Below, one piece after another: positions 30,060 through 40,529 of a stretch of 64,000 bases of DNA. How positions within the stretch are numbered: position 1 is the first letter of the stretch; the number at the start of each line of letters is the position of its first letter. The translations under genes were made by a program, and so were the position numbers. The notes beneath the pieces are model-generated. The model made no database searches, was not told where the DNA came from, and worked only from the letters and a program-made list of their open reading frames with translations. The stretch spans positions 1 through 64,000 of the forward strand of contig NZ_JAQSDZ010000025.1 of assembly GCF_029946165.1 (NCBI RefSeq), in the 5' to 3' direction. This DNA is from Methylotenera sp. (GTDB lineage: Bacteria; Pseudomonadota; Gammaproteobacteria; Burkholderiales; Methylophilaceae).

Positions 30060-30111
30060 GCTTTAACGCTCTACACTTAACTCACCTACTTAGTTGGAAC
30101 TGCGTTAAAGC
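30060..30111. repeat. 10-bp inverted repeat after the TPR gene
   Basis: GCTTTAACGC (30060-30069) and its exact complement (30102-30111) are separated by 32 bases, just downstream of the TPR gene. No T-run follows, so this may be a weak terminator or processing hairpin, or chance. Confidence 0.4.
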
Positions 30112-30215
30112 CAAAGTCAGACCACGATTCAGCCTTTTATTCACTGATTGACTAGCAAGTCAAAAGCTATAAAATTTAGCTCATTTATTCATGTAATTAG
30201 ATTGCTGAGACTCAA

Positions 30216-30545
30216 ATGGCTTACGTCTTGAAAAATGCACAAGGAACAATCACTGCGAGCGCTTTAGAAAATCTTGGCGCAGGCTGGGAGTTCATTGAAA
30301 ATGATTCTAAAGAATATATTGAATTTTTAGAGCACTCCCTAGCTGAAAGTTCGCCATTTCGTGAAAGTGACATTCAGTTAGCGCGAGTATTAGAAGATCT
30401 GATTTCAATACTAATCGACCGAGGCACGATTAGATTCACCGACTTCCCACCAGCTGCGCAAAAACGCTTGAACTACCGACAATCTATGCGTAAAAAAAAT
30501 CGGCTTTCAGGCATTGTGGATGAAAACCGAGATTTTATTTACTAG
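30216..30545 (+). CDS. small conserved hypothetical protein
   Basis: A 109-aa soluble protein. The central FRESDIQLARVLEDLISILIDRGTIRFTDFP region is typical of a proteobacterial family that databases often mislabel as tryptophan synthase beta-like; it has no PLP-lysine motif and is far too short for TrpB. The C-terminus is rich in basic residues (RKKNR). It is monocistronic and followed by a convergent GST gene 40 bases away. Function unknown. Confidence 0.75.
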   Translation: MAYVLKNAQGTITASALENLGAGWEFIENDSKEYIEFLEHSLAESSPFRESDIQLARVLEDLISILIDRGTIRFTDFPPAAQKRLNYRQSMRKKNRLSGIVDENRDFIY

Positions 30546-30584
30546 CTAGACCTACTTAACTAGCTTAATGAAAAGTTAATTTAT

Positions 30585-31214
30585 TTAAGCAACAGGCATG
30601 CTGTCTTTAAATGAGGGGCGCTTTAGCAAGGCTAATTGCAAACGCTCTAAATTTGGATATTCTGCGGCTAAATTAATCACGTTAGAAAAGCGCAAGTTGA
30701 GATAACCTAACATACAGCCCACAGCGATGTCAGCCAAGCTAAATGTGCCATTAACGCACCAGTGACTTTTACCAATGCCCTCGTTTTTTCCTAGATCATC
30801 ATCTAGCGCTCGCAAACCGCTTAAGACCTTATTCCATTGACGCTCAATAAAAGCATCATCTTGCTTTTCTGCTGATTTGCGTTGTTCTAACATCGTTGCA
30901 ACTGCAGCATCGCAAATACCATCCGCCAACGCCTCACAACGACGTACTTTCATTTTTGCGTTTTGTTCTTGTGGAATCAAATGTGCAAGAGGCGTACGGT
31001 TATCGAGATATGCTACGATCACACGTGAATCATACAAACTTTCTCCATCAGAAAGCACCAACACAGGCACTTTGCCTAATGGGTTGTATTGCTTTACCGG
31101 GCAATCTGGTGCACTCAAAACAACTTCTTCGAGCGTGACTTCAATATGCTTTTCAGCCGCAACAATGCGTACTTTTCTAGCATAAGGGCTGTTAATGGTG
31201 TATAAAAGTTTCAT
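30585..31214 (-). CDS. glutathione S-transferase family protein (YibF-like)
   Basis: A 209-aa protein with an N-terminal thioredoxin-fold domain (1-80, with the cis-Pro in NPLGKVPVLVL and the following DSRVI) and an all-helical C-terminal domain. Similarity is closest to E. coli YibF, including CEALADGICDA and the IAVGCMLGYLNLRF segment. The substrate is unknown. It is divergent from nadC. Confidence 0.85.
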   Translation of the reverse strand: MKLLYTINSPYARKVRIVAAEKHIEVTLEEVVLSAPDCPVKQYNPLGKVPVLVLSDGESLYDSRVIVAYLDNRTPLAHLIPQEQNAKMKVRRCEALADGICDAAVATMLEQRKSAEKQDDAFIERQWNKVLSGLRALDDDLGKNEGIGKSHWCVNGTFSLADIAVGCMLGYLNLRFSNVINLAAEYPNLERLQLALLKRPSFKDSMPVA

Positions 31215-31358
31215 ATTATTTGTTTGCGGTTACTTTAAAAGGTTTAATACTAATTTTAATGTTTGATAGGATTATAATTCAAACATTGCGTAGTGTATCA
31301 AAGCATATTAATTATTAAAAAATGCGGCACTTTCCAAACTACAATCATTATTTAAATC

Positions 31359-32240
31359 ATGACCTTATTTAATCAACATTATCCACCAAATTCCGAGACT
31401 TTTAATCAATTGGTGCTCAAACAAGTTCAAGCCGCGCTGGAAGAAGATATTGGTGCAGGCGACCTTACCGCACTACTAGTGCCAGCTGAACAACAGGTTG
31501 TGGCAACGATTATAGCGCGCGAAACCGCTATTATTTGCGGAATTCCATGGGTGCAAGCTTGCTTTGTCCAAGTAGATGCGAATGTCAAAATTAACTGGCA
31601 TGTAGTTGAAGGTGAACGCGTTCAAGCCAACCAAATGTTATGCGAAATCACTGGTCCAGCTCGTGCACTATTAACTGCAGAGCGTTGCGCGCTGAACTTT
31701 TTGCAAACACTTTCAGCCACAGCCACTGAAACACGCAAATATGTAGATGCCATTGCGGGCACCACAAGCCAAATTTTGGACACCCGCAAAACTATCCCCA
31801 ACTTAAGATTAGCGCAAAAATACGCAGTAACTATCGGCGGCGGATACAATCAGCGCTTGGCTTTGTATGATGGTATTCTAATTAAAGAAAATCATATTGC
31901 CGCCGCTGGCAGTATAGGCGCCGTGATGGCACAAGCATTTGCGCTTAATTCAGGCAAAAGCATACAAATTGAAGTTGAAAATCTGCCTCAACTAAAAGAG
32001 GCATTAACAGCAGGCGCTACCAGCATATTGCTAGATAATTTTAGTACCGAACAATTAATTGAAGCCGTTAACTTTAACCATCAATCCGGCAAACAGGCAA
32101 TATTAGAAGCTTCTGGCGGTATAAGCTTAATGAACGTACACGAAATTGCATTGTCTGGAGTAGATAGAATCTCAATTGGTGCAATTACCAAAAACATACA
32201 AGCCATCGATTTATCCATGAGAATCATTCGTACTGATTAA
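31359..32240 (+). CDS. nadC: nicotinate-nucleotide pyrophosphorylase (quinolinate phosphoribosyltransferase)
   Basis: Converts quinolinate and PRPP to nicotinate mononucleotide in NAD synthesis. Motifs: LEEDIGAGDLTA, ERCALNFLQTLS, LDTRKTIPNLR, IKENHIAAAG and the C-terminal LEASGGI. Length 293 aa. nadA and nadB are not in this window. Confidence 0.95.
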   Translation: MTLFNQHYPPNSETFNQLVLKQVQAALEEDIGAGDLTALLVPAEQQVVATIIARETAIICGIPWVQACFVQVDANVKINWHVVEGERVQANQMLCEITGPARALLTAERCALNFLQTLSATATETRKYVDAIAGTTSQILDTRKTIPNLRLAQKYAVTIGGGYNQRLALYDGILIKENHIAAAGSIGAVMAQAFALNSGKSIQIEVENLPQLKEALTAGATSILLDNFSTEQLIEAVNFNHQSGKQAILEASGGISLMNVHEIALSGVDRISIGAITKNIQAIDLSMRIIRTD

Positions 32241-32281
32241 CGAAATAAACCGAACAAACGCTTAAAAGAGATCACCACCCA

Positions 32282-34066
32282 ATGAGCAAACCAACTACTC
32301 TCAGCAATCCGAATGGCCGCCTTACCTTAGGCGATACACTGCGTATGTTAGTGAGTGATGGCTTAGTAGATAAAGCGCACGCGGAAAAATTATACAAAGA
32401 CCGTAAACTTGATTCATCTAATTTACACCCGCTAGTAGTTATTGGTGAGCAAAAATGGAAAAGTCTTAAGATTCCGCATAAAGCGATAACTGTTGAACTT
32501 CTCTCAGCATGGCTTGCCGAGCGTTCCGGTCTCGAATTTTATCATATAGACCCGTTGAAATTGGATTTTGGTTCGGCCGCTAAAATCGTGTCGCAAGGTT
32601 ACGCCGAACGCTTAAAAATCATGCCGATTTCTGTCAAAAACGGTGAGGCAGTGATTGCCACAACTGAGCCATTCAGCACAGATTGGATTGCCGATCTTGA
32701 ACGCGTGCTTAAAATGAAAATCACGCTAGTCTTGGCTAACCCGTTAGAAATTAGCCGTTACTTGCCAGAGATTTACAATTTAGCAAACTCCATGAATGCG
32801 GCTGATTTAGCCAAAGCTGGGCAAATAGTAGGCGTACAAAACTTTGAGCAATTGATTGAGCTGGGCCAAGATAAAAATCTAGATGCCAATGAGCAGCATG
32901 TGGTGAATATTGTGGACTGGTTATTCAAATACGCCTTTGAGCAACGTGCCAGTGATATTCACTTAGAACCACGCCGCAATATGGGCATGATGCGTTTTAG
33001 AATCGACGGCGTACTGCATCAGGTATATCAATTGCCGCCAAATATAATGAACGCCATCACCAGCCGCATTAAACTACTTGGTCGTATGGACATGGTAGAA
33101 AAACGTCGCCCGCAGGATGGCCGCATTAAAACTTTGAGTAGCGATGGACAAGAAATTGAATTGCGCTTATCCACCATGCCCACGGCGTTTGGTGAAAAGT
33201 TAGTCATGCGGATTTTTGCGCCAGAAGTATCAGAAAAAGGTTTCTTAGCCCTTGGTTTTGCAGAAGCGCAAGCCGACATTTGGCACAGCTGGACTAAATC
33301 ACCTAACGGCATCATCTTAGTGACAGGACCAACTGGCTCAGGTAAAACTACTACACTTTATGCCACCTTGCGCACACTCGCTACACCAGAAGTGAACGTG
33401 TGTACGGTAGAAGAGCCGATTGAAATGGTAGAGCCTCTTTTCAACCAAATGCAGGTGCAGCAAAATATCGGCCTAGACTTCGCATCAGGCATACGCACGC
33501 TAATGCGGCAAGATCCTGACATTATTATGGTAGGTGAAATTCGTGATTTAGAAACCGCAGATATGGCTATTCAAGCTGCACTCACTGGTCACTTGGTGCT
33601 GTCCACTCTGCATACCAACGACGCACCATCCGCCGTGACTCGACTATTAGATTTAGGGGTACCTTCCTACCTCATTCACTCAACAGTACTTGGCATCATG
33701 GCGCAACGCTTAGTTCGCACTCTTTGCACCAGCTGTAAAGTAGCCGAGCCCATTGAACAAAGTACATGGGATGCGCTTGTGGGTGACTTTAAGATACCAA
33801 AACCAGCCTATATTTATAAGCCTGTAGGCTGCATGGAATGCCGCAACACAGGCTTTAGAGGCCGCAGTGGCATATATGAAATGCTCACCATCACCCCAGC
33901 CTTGCGCAAGTTAATCACATCAGAAACCAACTTAGCCGACCTCACCAAGCAAGCATATAAAGACGGTATGCGCCCCTTGGTCATCAACGGCGCAGAAAAA
34001 ATTGCTGAGGGCATGACGACCATTGAAGAGTTAATGAAAGTGGCGCCGCCATTAGAACTTGAATAA
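32282..34066 (+). CDS. stand-alone GspE/PilB-type secretion ATPase
   Basis: A 594-aa hexameric ATPase of the type II secretion/type IV pilus assembly class. An N-terminal GspE-N-like domain (about 10-160) precedes the ATPase: RASDIHLEPRR, Walker A GPTGSGKTTTL near 345, Walker B GEIRDLETADMAIQAALTGH, and a tetracysteine zinc motif (CTSC...CMEC). It is a different paralogue from the pilB at 56959, and no secretin, pseudopilin or PilC-type gene adjoins it. It could serve a second pilus or secretion system encoded elsewhere. Confidence 0.88.
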   Translation: MSKPTTLSNPNGRLTLGDTLRMLVSDGLVDKAHAEKLYKDRKLDSSNLHPLVVIGEQKWKSLKIPHKAITVELLSAWLAERSGLEFYHIDPLKLDFGSAAKIVSQGYAERLKIMPISVKNGEAVIATTEPFSTDWIADLERVLKMKITLVLANPLEISRYLPEIYNLANSMNAADLAKAGQIVGVQNFEQLIELGQDKNLDANEQHVVNIVDWLFKYAFEQRASDIHLEPRRNMGMMRFRIDGVLHQVYQLPPNIMNAITSRIKLLGRMDMVEKRRPQDGRIKTLSSDGQEIELRLSTMPTAFGEKLVMRIFAPEVSEKGFLALGFAEAQADIWHSWTKSPNGIILVTGPTGSGKTTTLYATLRTLATPEVNVCTVEEPIEMVEPLFNQMQVQQNIGLDFASGIRTLMRQDPDIIMVGEIRDLETADMAIQAALTGHLVLSTLHTNDAPSAVTRLLDLGVPSYLIHSTVLGIMAQRLVRTLCTSCKVAEPIEQSTWDALVGDFKIPKPAYIYKPVGCMECRNTGFRGRSGIYEMLTITPALRKLITSETNLADLTKQAYKDGMRPLVINGAEKIAEGMTTIEELMKVAPPLELE

Positions 34067-34305
34067 ACTCTATCTTAAATTGTGACTGGCAATCGTATCA
34101 TTGCTTAGATGCAATAAAATCAAGATAAATTGACGGGCTTTGCAAGCAACATCAATAAAAATTGCAAGACAAGCCATATAGTTTAAAATTTTTTGATAAA
34201 AATTAAATGGCCTATGTCCTTTAGTCATAAAAAACTCATTCCCTAACAATATCAAAATAAACATAGTCTTATCTAAAAAACAATCCTTCATTAACACTTT
34301 CATTC

Positions 34306-34334
34306 TTGACCAAATAGCCTCAAACCGTTAATCT
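34306..34334 (+). promoter_or_regulatory. putative sigma-70 promoter of ilvBHC
   Basis: TTGACC (34306-34311) and TAATCT (34329-34334) with a 17-base spacer give a start point near 34341 and a leader of about 47 nt. The rest of the 34067-34387 gap holds nothing I can support: no leader peptide rich in Ile/Leu/Val and no attenuator hairpin before ilvB. Confidence 0.5.
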
Positions 34335-34387
34335 ATAGGGTTACCGAATAATGTATAAAATATAAAAATATTTTAATTAAAAGATTT

Positions 34388-36154
34388 ATGGCAGATACCC
34401 CAAAAAACAGCAGTTCCAAACAACTTGGCTCTAAACCAATCACAGGCGCGGAAATCTTAATTCGCTGTTTGCATGAAGAAAACGTTGAGTTTGTATTCGG
34501 CTACCCAGGTGGCGCTGTGTTGCACATTTACGATGCTATTTATCATCAAGATAAATTCAAGCATATCTTAGTGCGCCATGAGCAAGCTGCTTTGCACGCG
34601 GCTGATGCCTATTCACGCTCGACAGGAAAAGTTGGCGTGGCATTAGTCACGTCTGGCCCTGGTGCCACCAACGCCATAACCGGCATTGCTACTGCCTACA
34701 TGGACTCCATTCCAATGGTGATTATTAGTGGGCAAGTGCCTACTTACGCCATTGGTGAGGATGCATTCCAAGAGTGTGACACAGTTGGTATTACTCGCCC
34801 TTGCGTTAAGCATAACTTCTTGGTTAAAGATGTAAAAGACATTGCTGCTACTATGAAAAAGGCGTTCTACGTGGCTGCAAGTGGTCGCCCAGGCCCAGTT
34901 TTAGTGGATATTCCAAAAGATATTACTGCTGAACTATGCAAATTTGAGTACCCAGAGAGCGTCAGCTTACGTTCGTATAACCCTGTGACTAAAGGTCATT
35001 TAGGACAAATTAAAAAAGCGCTTAAACTACTTGCCGAAGCGAAACGCCCAATGGTGTATTCAGGCGGCGGTGTGGTATTGGGCGATGCATCTGCCCATTT
35101 AATCAAGCTTATTCAGTCTATGGGCCTTCCTATCACAAGCACCTTAATGGGTCTTGGTGGATTCCCTGCGTCTGATGAAAAATTCTTAGGCATGCTTGGC
35201 ATGCATGGCACTTACGAAGCTAATATGGCGATGCAAGAATGTGACGTGCTGTTAGCTGTTGGTGCACGTTTTGATGACCGAGTGATTGGCAACACCAAGC
35301 ACTTCTTGTCTACGCCACGCACAATTATTCATATTGATATTGACCCGTCGTCAATATCAAAACGCGTAAAAATTGATGTACCTATCGTTGGTGACGTTAA
35401 ATCTGTACTTGCAGATATGAACGAGCTGATTGCGACTGAGAAGCCAGCACAGAACACCAACGCATTAGCATCGTGGTTTAAACAAATTAACGCTTGGCGT
35501 AGCAAGAAGTGCTTAGACTTTGCGCAAAGCGACGAATTTATTAAACCTCAATACGTCATTCAAAAATTACATGAAGTGACTAAAGGCGAAGCATTTGTAA
35601 CGTCAGACGTTGGCCAACACCAAATGTGGGCGGCGCAATATTACAAGTTTAATGACCCACGTCGTTGGATTAACTCTGGTGGATTAGGCACTATGGGTGT
35701 TGGCTTGCCATATGCAATGGGCGTGCAGTTTGCGCACCCAAATGCACAGGTAGCATGCGTCACAGGCGAAGGCAGTATTCAAATGAATATTCAAGAGCTT
35801 TCAACTTGCGCGCAATATCATTTGCCGATCAAAGTCATTATGTTGAACAATCGCTACTTAGGTATGGTGCGTCAATGGCAAGAGTTTTTCTATGAGAATC
35901 GTTATTCAGAATCTTATATGGATAGCTTGCCAGACTTCGTTAAATTGGCCGAAGCTTATGGTCATGTGGGCATGCAAATCACTAAGCCTAGCGATGTTGA
36001 GGGCGCATTGAAAGAAGCTTTCGATATGAAATCGCGCTTTGTATTCTTAGATTTCATCACTGACCAAAAAGAAAATGTATTCCCAATGATACAAAATGGC
36101 AAAGGTTTATCTGAAATGATTTTAGCCAGCGATATTGGTGCGGAGGATCTATAA
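34388..36154 (+). CDS. ilvB: acetolactate synthase, large subunit (biosynthetic)
   Basis: ThDP-dependent condensation of two pyruvates, or pyruvate with 2-ketobutyrate, in branched-chain amino acid synthesis. Features: FGYPGGAVLHIYDA with RHEQAALHAADAY (catalytic Glu), the FAD region GARFDDRVIGN, and the ThDP motif from GEGSIQMN to NNRYLGMVRQWQ. Length 588 aa. Its stop overlaps the ilvH start (TAATG). The gene name could equally be ilvI; the linked small subunit is of the IlvH type. Confidence 0.95.
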   Translation: MADTPKNSSSKQLGSKPITGAEILIRCLHEENVEFVFGYPGGAVLHIYDAIYHQDKFKHILVRHEQAALHAADAYSRSTGKVGVALVTSGPGATNAITGIATAYMDSIPMVIISGQVPTYAIGEDAFQECDTVGITRPCVKHNFLVKDVKDIAATMKKAFYVAASGRPGPVLVDIPKDITAELCKFEYPESVSLRSYNPVTKGHLGQIKKALKLLAEAKRPMVYSGGGVVLGDASAHLIKLIQSMGLPITSTLMGLGGFPASDEKFLGMLGMHGTYEANMAMQECDVLLAVGARFDDRVIGNTKHFLSTPRTIIHIDIDPSSISKRVKIDVPIVGDVKSVLADMNELIATEKPAQNTNALASWFKQINAWRSKKCLDFAQSDEFIKPQYVIQKLHEVTKGEAFVTSDVGQHQMWAAQYYKFNDPRRWINSGGLGTMGVGLPYAMGVQFAHPNAQVACVTGEGSIQMNIQELSTCAQYHLPIKVIMLNNRYLGMVRQWQEFFYENRYSESYMDSLPDFVKLAEAYGHVGMQITKPSDVEGALKEAFDMKSRFVFLDFITDQKENVFPMIQNGKGLSEMILASDIGAEDL

Positions 36155-36660
36155 TGACTATTAACGCTCCACGCCATATTATTTCGCTACTTATGGAAAA
36201 CGAAGCTGGCGCACTATCGCGCGTAGCCGGTTTATTTTCAGCGCGCGGCTACAATATTGAGTCCCTCACAGTAGCGGTAACAGAAGACCCAACATTGTCT
36301 CGTATGACCATTGTCACTTCAGGTTCTGAAGCGGTAATCGAGCAAATTATAAAACAGTTAAACAAGCTCATTGACGTTGTAAAAGTGCTTGATTTAAATG
36401 ATGGTAAATTTATCGAGCGCGAATTAATGCTCGTAAAAGTCAAAGCAACGGGTGCGTTTCGTGAAGAAATGAAACGCATGTGTGATATTTTCCGTGGTCG
36501 TATTATCGATGTGGCCGACGGCAGCTTTACTATTGAGCTTACCGGCTCAGGCACTAAGTTAGACGCCTTTATTGAAAGCCTAGATAAAGCCGCAATTTTA
36601 GAAACAGTACGAACAGGCGCTTCTGGCATAGGCCGGGGCGACCGCATTTTAAAAGTTTAA
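36154..36660 (+). CDS. ilvH: acetolactate synthase, small regulatory subunit
   Basis: Regulatory subunit that binds valine for feedback inhibition. An N-terminal ACT domain begins ISLLMENEAGALSRVAGLFSARGYNI-like (residues about 9-34) and a C-terminal domain follows. Length 168 aa. Coupled to ilvB by a one-base overlap and followed by ilvC after 63 bases. Confidence 0.95.
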   Translation: MTINAPRHIISLLMENEAGALSRVAGLFSARGYNIESLTVAVTEDPTLSRMTIVTSGSEAVIEQIIKQLNKLIDVVKVLDLNDGKFIERELMLVKVKATGAFREEMKRMCDIFRGRIIDVADGSFTIELTGSGTKLDAFIESLDKAAILETVRTGASGIGRGDRILKV

Positions 36661-36708
36661 GCAAACAAGTAAAAAAACTCCCTATAATTTATTCAGCATT
36701 TGCATTGA

Positions 36709-37740
<1,032 letters not shown>

Positions 37741-37762
37741 ATTGATTACTGGTTGTTAGTTC

Positions 37763-37830
37763 GTAGGGTGGGTTAGCGTAGCGTAACCCACCTTTTTTTA
37801 TTGTGGGTTACTAAGCCAACCCTCCCTACA
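37763..37830. repeat. REP-like inverted repeat with terminator after ilvC
   Basis: GGTGGGTTA (37767-37775) pairs with TAACCCACC (37784-37792), followed by TTTTTTT, which makes a good plus-strand terminator for ilvC. The wider sequence, from GTAGGGTGGGTT at 37763 to AACCCTCCCTAC near 37818-37829, forms an imperfect outer inverted repeat. This GTAGGGTGGGTTAGCG type of element is dispersed in many proteobacterial genomes. Confidence 0.75.
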
Positions 37831-37843
37831 AAAGCAAAATAAA

Positions 37844-38698
37844 GTGAAAAATCGTCTTTCTGTACTTTTGCAATACATTCTCCCCAAACAAGCAATTACT
37901 GCAATTGCTGGAAAATTAGCTCACTATCAAGGTGGGGAGTTAACCACGTCAGTCATTAAGTGGTTCGTAAAACGCTATCAAGTAAATATGGCAGAAGCGG
38001 CTAATCCTGATATTACATCCTATACAACTTTCAATGAATTCTTTACGCGCCCACTAAAAATTGACGCGCGCCCAATGGCTCAGGCGGATTTTATTTGTCC
38101 TGTAGATGGGGCGATTAGCCAATTTGGCGTCATTGAACATGACCAAATATTTCAGGCGAAAGGTCACTCTTATTCAATCACGGCCTTGATTGGCGGCGAT
38201 AAAGCATTAGCTGAAAAATTTGAAGATGGGCATTTTGCTTGTTTGTATTTAAGCCCGAAAGATTATCACCGCATTCATATGCCTTGTGATGGCACTTTAA
38301 AAAGCATGACTTATGTGCCAGGCGCTTTATTCTCTGTAAATCCAATTACAGCGCAAGGTGTTCCAGGGCTATTTGCACGCAATGAACGCGTTGTTTGCGA
38401 ATTCGTATCAGAAAAACATGGCAGCTTTATCATGGTATTAGTCGGCGCGACAATTGTTGGTAGTATGGCGACTGTTTGGCATGATGCGGAAAATGGCATC
38501 ATCAATCCACCACGCACAGGTAAAACTAAAACGTGGAATTACGATAAGAAAAATATCACCTTAAAACAAGGTGAAGAAATGGGTAGATTCTTACTCGGCT
38601 CCACCGTAGTGATGTTGTTTGAAAAGAACACGTTGCAGTTTAATACAGATTGGCAACCAGCTAAAGCCATTAAACTAGGTGAATTAATGGGCAATTAA
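37844..38698 (+). CDS. psd: phosphatidylserine decarboxylase proenzyme
   Basis: Makes phosphatidylethanolamine at the inner membrane. The start is GTG at 37844. Family motifs are FNEFFTRPLK, CPVDGAISQFG with the catalytic Asp, YLSPKDYHRIHMP with the catalytic His, and the self-cleavage motif LGST near the C-terminus, where the serine becomes the pyruvoyl group. Length 284 aa. Confidence 0.95.
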   Translation: MKNRLSVLLQYILPKQAITAIAGKLAHYQGGELTTSVIKWFVKRYQVNMAEAANPDITSYTTFNEFFTRPLKIDARPMAQADFICPVDGAISQFGVIEHDQIFQAKGHSYSITALIGGDKALAEKFEDGHFACLYLSPKDYHRIHMPCDGTLKSMTYVPGALFSVNPITAQGVPGLFARNERVVCEFVSEKHGSFIMVLVGATIVGSMATVWHDAENGIINPPRTGKTKTWNYDKKNITLKQGEEMGRFLLGSTVVMLFEKNTLQFNTDWQPAKAIKLGELMGN

Positions 38699-38699
38699 C

Positions 38700-38776
38700 T
38701 TGTAGGAGCGGCTTGTAGCCGCGAAAGCAATGGTGAACTTAACTCAAAACTTCGCGGCTACAAGCCGCTCCTACAA
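38700..38776. repeat. REP-like inverted repeat, copy A
   Basis: Perfect 26-bp arms (38700-38725 and 38751-38776) separated by 25 bases. Each arm contains its own small hairpin, GCGGCT-TGT-AGCCGC. It lies between convergent psd and rppH, where it may also stop transcription. Copies B (40440) and C (45760) are close relatives. Confidence 0.9.
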
Positions 38777-38780
38777 AAAT

Positions 38781-39266
38781 CTATTTTGACGCTTTATGAT
38801 GCAAATGCGGTGCTAACTCATTTAACGCAGACTCATACACACCGCGCTTAAACTCAATCACATCTTCTAACGGCACCCAATATTCACTCCAACGCCATGC
38901 ATCAAACTCGGGATGTTCACTTGCACGTAGCGACACATCACTATCGCGACCTAGCATGCGCAATAAATACCAAATTTGCTTTTGGCCTTTGTAGCTGCCG
39001 CGATACTCACGCTTAATCCATGTAGAAGGCACTTCATACCTGAGCCAGTCTTTGGTGCGACCCAAAATTTGTACGTGCTCAGGCTTCAAGCCAACCTCTT
39101 CCATTAACTCGCGATACATGGCCTGCTCTGGGCTTTCGCCATGGTTAATACCACCTTGCGGAAACTGCCAAGCATGCTCACGAATACGCTTGCCCCAAAA
39201 AACCTGATTGTTAGCATTACATATAATAATGCCAACATTCGGGCGAAACCCGTCTCGATCTAACAT
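38781..39266 (-). CDS. rppH: RNA pyrophosphohydrolase
   Basis: Nudix enzyme that removes pyrophosphate from mRNA 5' ends and so triggers decay. The N-terminus [16 protein letters not shown], the [13 protein letters not shown] start of the Nudix box with RELMEEVGL, and the WLRYEVP segment are diagnostic of RppH. Length 161 aa. Confidence 0.95.
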   Translation of the reverse strand: MLDRDGFRPNVGIIICNANNQVFWGKRIREHAWQFPQGGINHGESPEQAMYRELMEEVGLKPEHVQILGRTKDWLRYEVPSTWIKREYRGSYKGQKQIWYLLRMLGRDSDVSLRASEHPEFDAWRWSEYWVPLEDVIEFKRGVYESALNELAPHLHHKASK

Positions 39267-39353
39267 AACGTTTACTGCCTTAATTATTTAATACGATTTT
39301 TTCATATTTTGAGTATTTTTGAAAGCAACCATTTGCGTATAATAGCTAAGCCT

Positions 39354-40358
39354 ATGAAAATATTATCAATTAAATTTTTGCGAATTATTCAAATTATTGC
39401 GCTTTTGATAATAGGCGCATTAACGTGCACCTTAATTACGGCATGCCAAGCGGCTACCAAGCAATCACCTGCTAACTTGGCCTATATTACTAATCAGGGC
39501 GAAGATTCCGTATCCGTGATTAACACCTCAACAAACCAAGTCATTCACACCATCAAGGTTGGCAAAGCACCTGTTGGGGTAGCCGTTTCAGCTAAGTTAA
39601 ATCGGGCTTATATCTCAAACGTCGAAAGCCAGGAAATTTCGATTATAGACACACAAAATAATACCGTAGTAGAAACCATAAAAATCAAAGGATCCCCTGT
39701 AGGACTAGCGCTATCGCCTGATAGTAAAACGCTCTATGTGGCGGATTGGTTTGATAATCGCGTATTAGCTATAAGTACGAGTAAAGACCATACGACCAAT
39801 GAAGTGAGTGTTGGCGATGCGCCTGCTGGCATGGTCGTCAGCCCAAACAGCAAATGGCTATATATCGCCAATCGCGATAGCAATGATATTGCTGTAATTG
39901 ATACAACAACACTTACTATCAAAAAACGTATTCCAGTAGGTAAGCACCCTTTTGGGCTTGCTCTCAGCAGAACAGGCTTATGGTTAGTCAGTGTTAACGT
40001 GAAAGAAGATACGGTCAGTATTATTAACACCAAAACTAATGCGCAATATATAGTTAAAGTAGGCTACCACCCTTATTGCGTGGCAATCAGCTTAGATGAA
40101 AAGCAACTTTATGTGAGCAACACGCAAGATGACAGCATCACCGTTATTAATATGGCTACACGCAAAGCCATCGCCACTATTAATGTTGGCAATACACCCG
40201 AAGGCGTTAGCTTAGATGATGCCAACAACCGCGCCTATGTTGCTAATTGGGGCAGCAATAGCGTTAGTGTGATTAACACTGTAACAAACCAAATATTGAC
40301 GACCATAAAAACGGGTGACAAAAGTCGGGCATTTGGACAGTTTGTTTTAGTACGTTAA
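39354..40358 (+). CDS. YVTN-family beta-propeller lipoprotein
   Basis: A secreted seven-bladed propeller built from repeats such as VSVINTSTNQVIHTIKVG followed by a GVAVS-like turn; about seven copies run to the C-terminus. A hydrophobic N-terminus ends in LITAC, which fits a lipobox. I start at ATG 39354 (334 aa); a longer frame from 39309 is unlikely, because TATAAT at 39338-39343 suggests transcription begins near 39350. Such propellers often accompany periplasmic quinoprotein oxidation in methylotrophs, and the MxaD-like gene is next. The role is not proven. Divergent from rppH. Confidence 0.8.
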   Translation: MKILSIKFLRIIQIIALLIIGALTCTLITACQAATKQSPANLAYITNQGEDSVSVINTSTNQVIHTIKVGKAPVGVAVSAKLNRAYISNVESQEISIIDTQNNTVVETIKIKGSPVGLALSPDSKTLYVADWFDNRVLAISTSKDHTTNEVSVGDAPAGMVVSPNSKWLYIANRDSNDIAVIDTTTLTIKKRIPVGKHPFGLALSRTGLWLVSVNVKEDTVSIINTKTNAQYIVKVGYHPYCVAISLDEKQLYVSNTQDDSITVINMATRKAIATINVGNTPEGVSLDDANNRAYVANWGSNSVSVINTVTNQILTTIKTGDKSRAFGQFVLVR

Positions 40359-40439
40359 TACAAAAGTTTTCACAACTAAACCCTTGTTATTGCCATACAC
40401 CCGATTTATCCACTAGACATAATATTTCAGAACGCGTTA

Positions 40440-40515
40440 TGTAGGAGGGGCTTGCAGCCCCGAAAGCAACGGTAAAATATTCCGAAAACCTTCGCGGCTG
40501 CCAGCCGCTCCTACA
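40440..40515. repeat. REP-like inverted repeat, copy B
   Basis: Arms at 40440-40464 and 40491-40515 match at 22 of 25 positions. Two of the three differences are compensatory within each arm: the left arm folds as GGGGCT-TGC-AGCCCC and the right arm as GCGGCT-GGC-AGCCGC. The small stem inside each arm is thus preserved. Confidence 0.85.
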
Positions 40516-40529
40516 ATAAAAAACAGAGA

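Noticed and set aside
34070-34303. 77-codon minus-strand frame before ilvB
   Set aside because: No Shine-Dalgarno, atypical composition and no recognisable motif; it lies in an AT-rich intergenic region.
34335-34387. ilv leader peptide or attenuator
   Set aside because: There is no short frame rich in Ile, Leu or Val codons and no terminator hairpin before ilvB.
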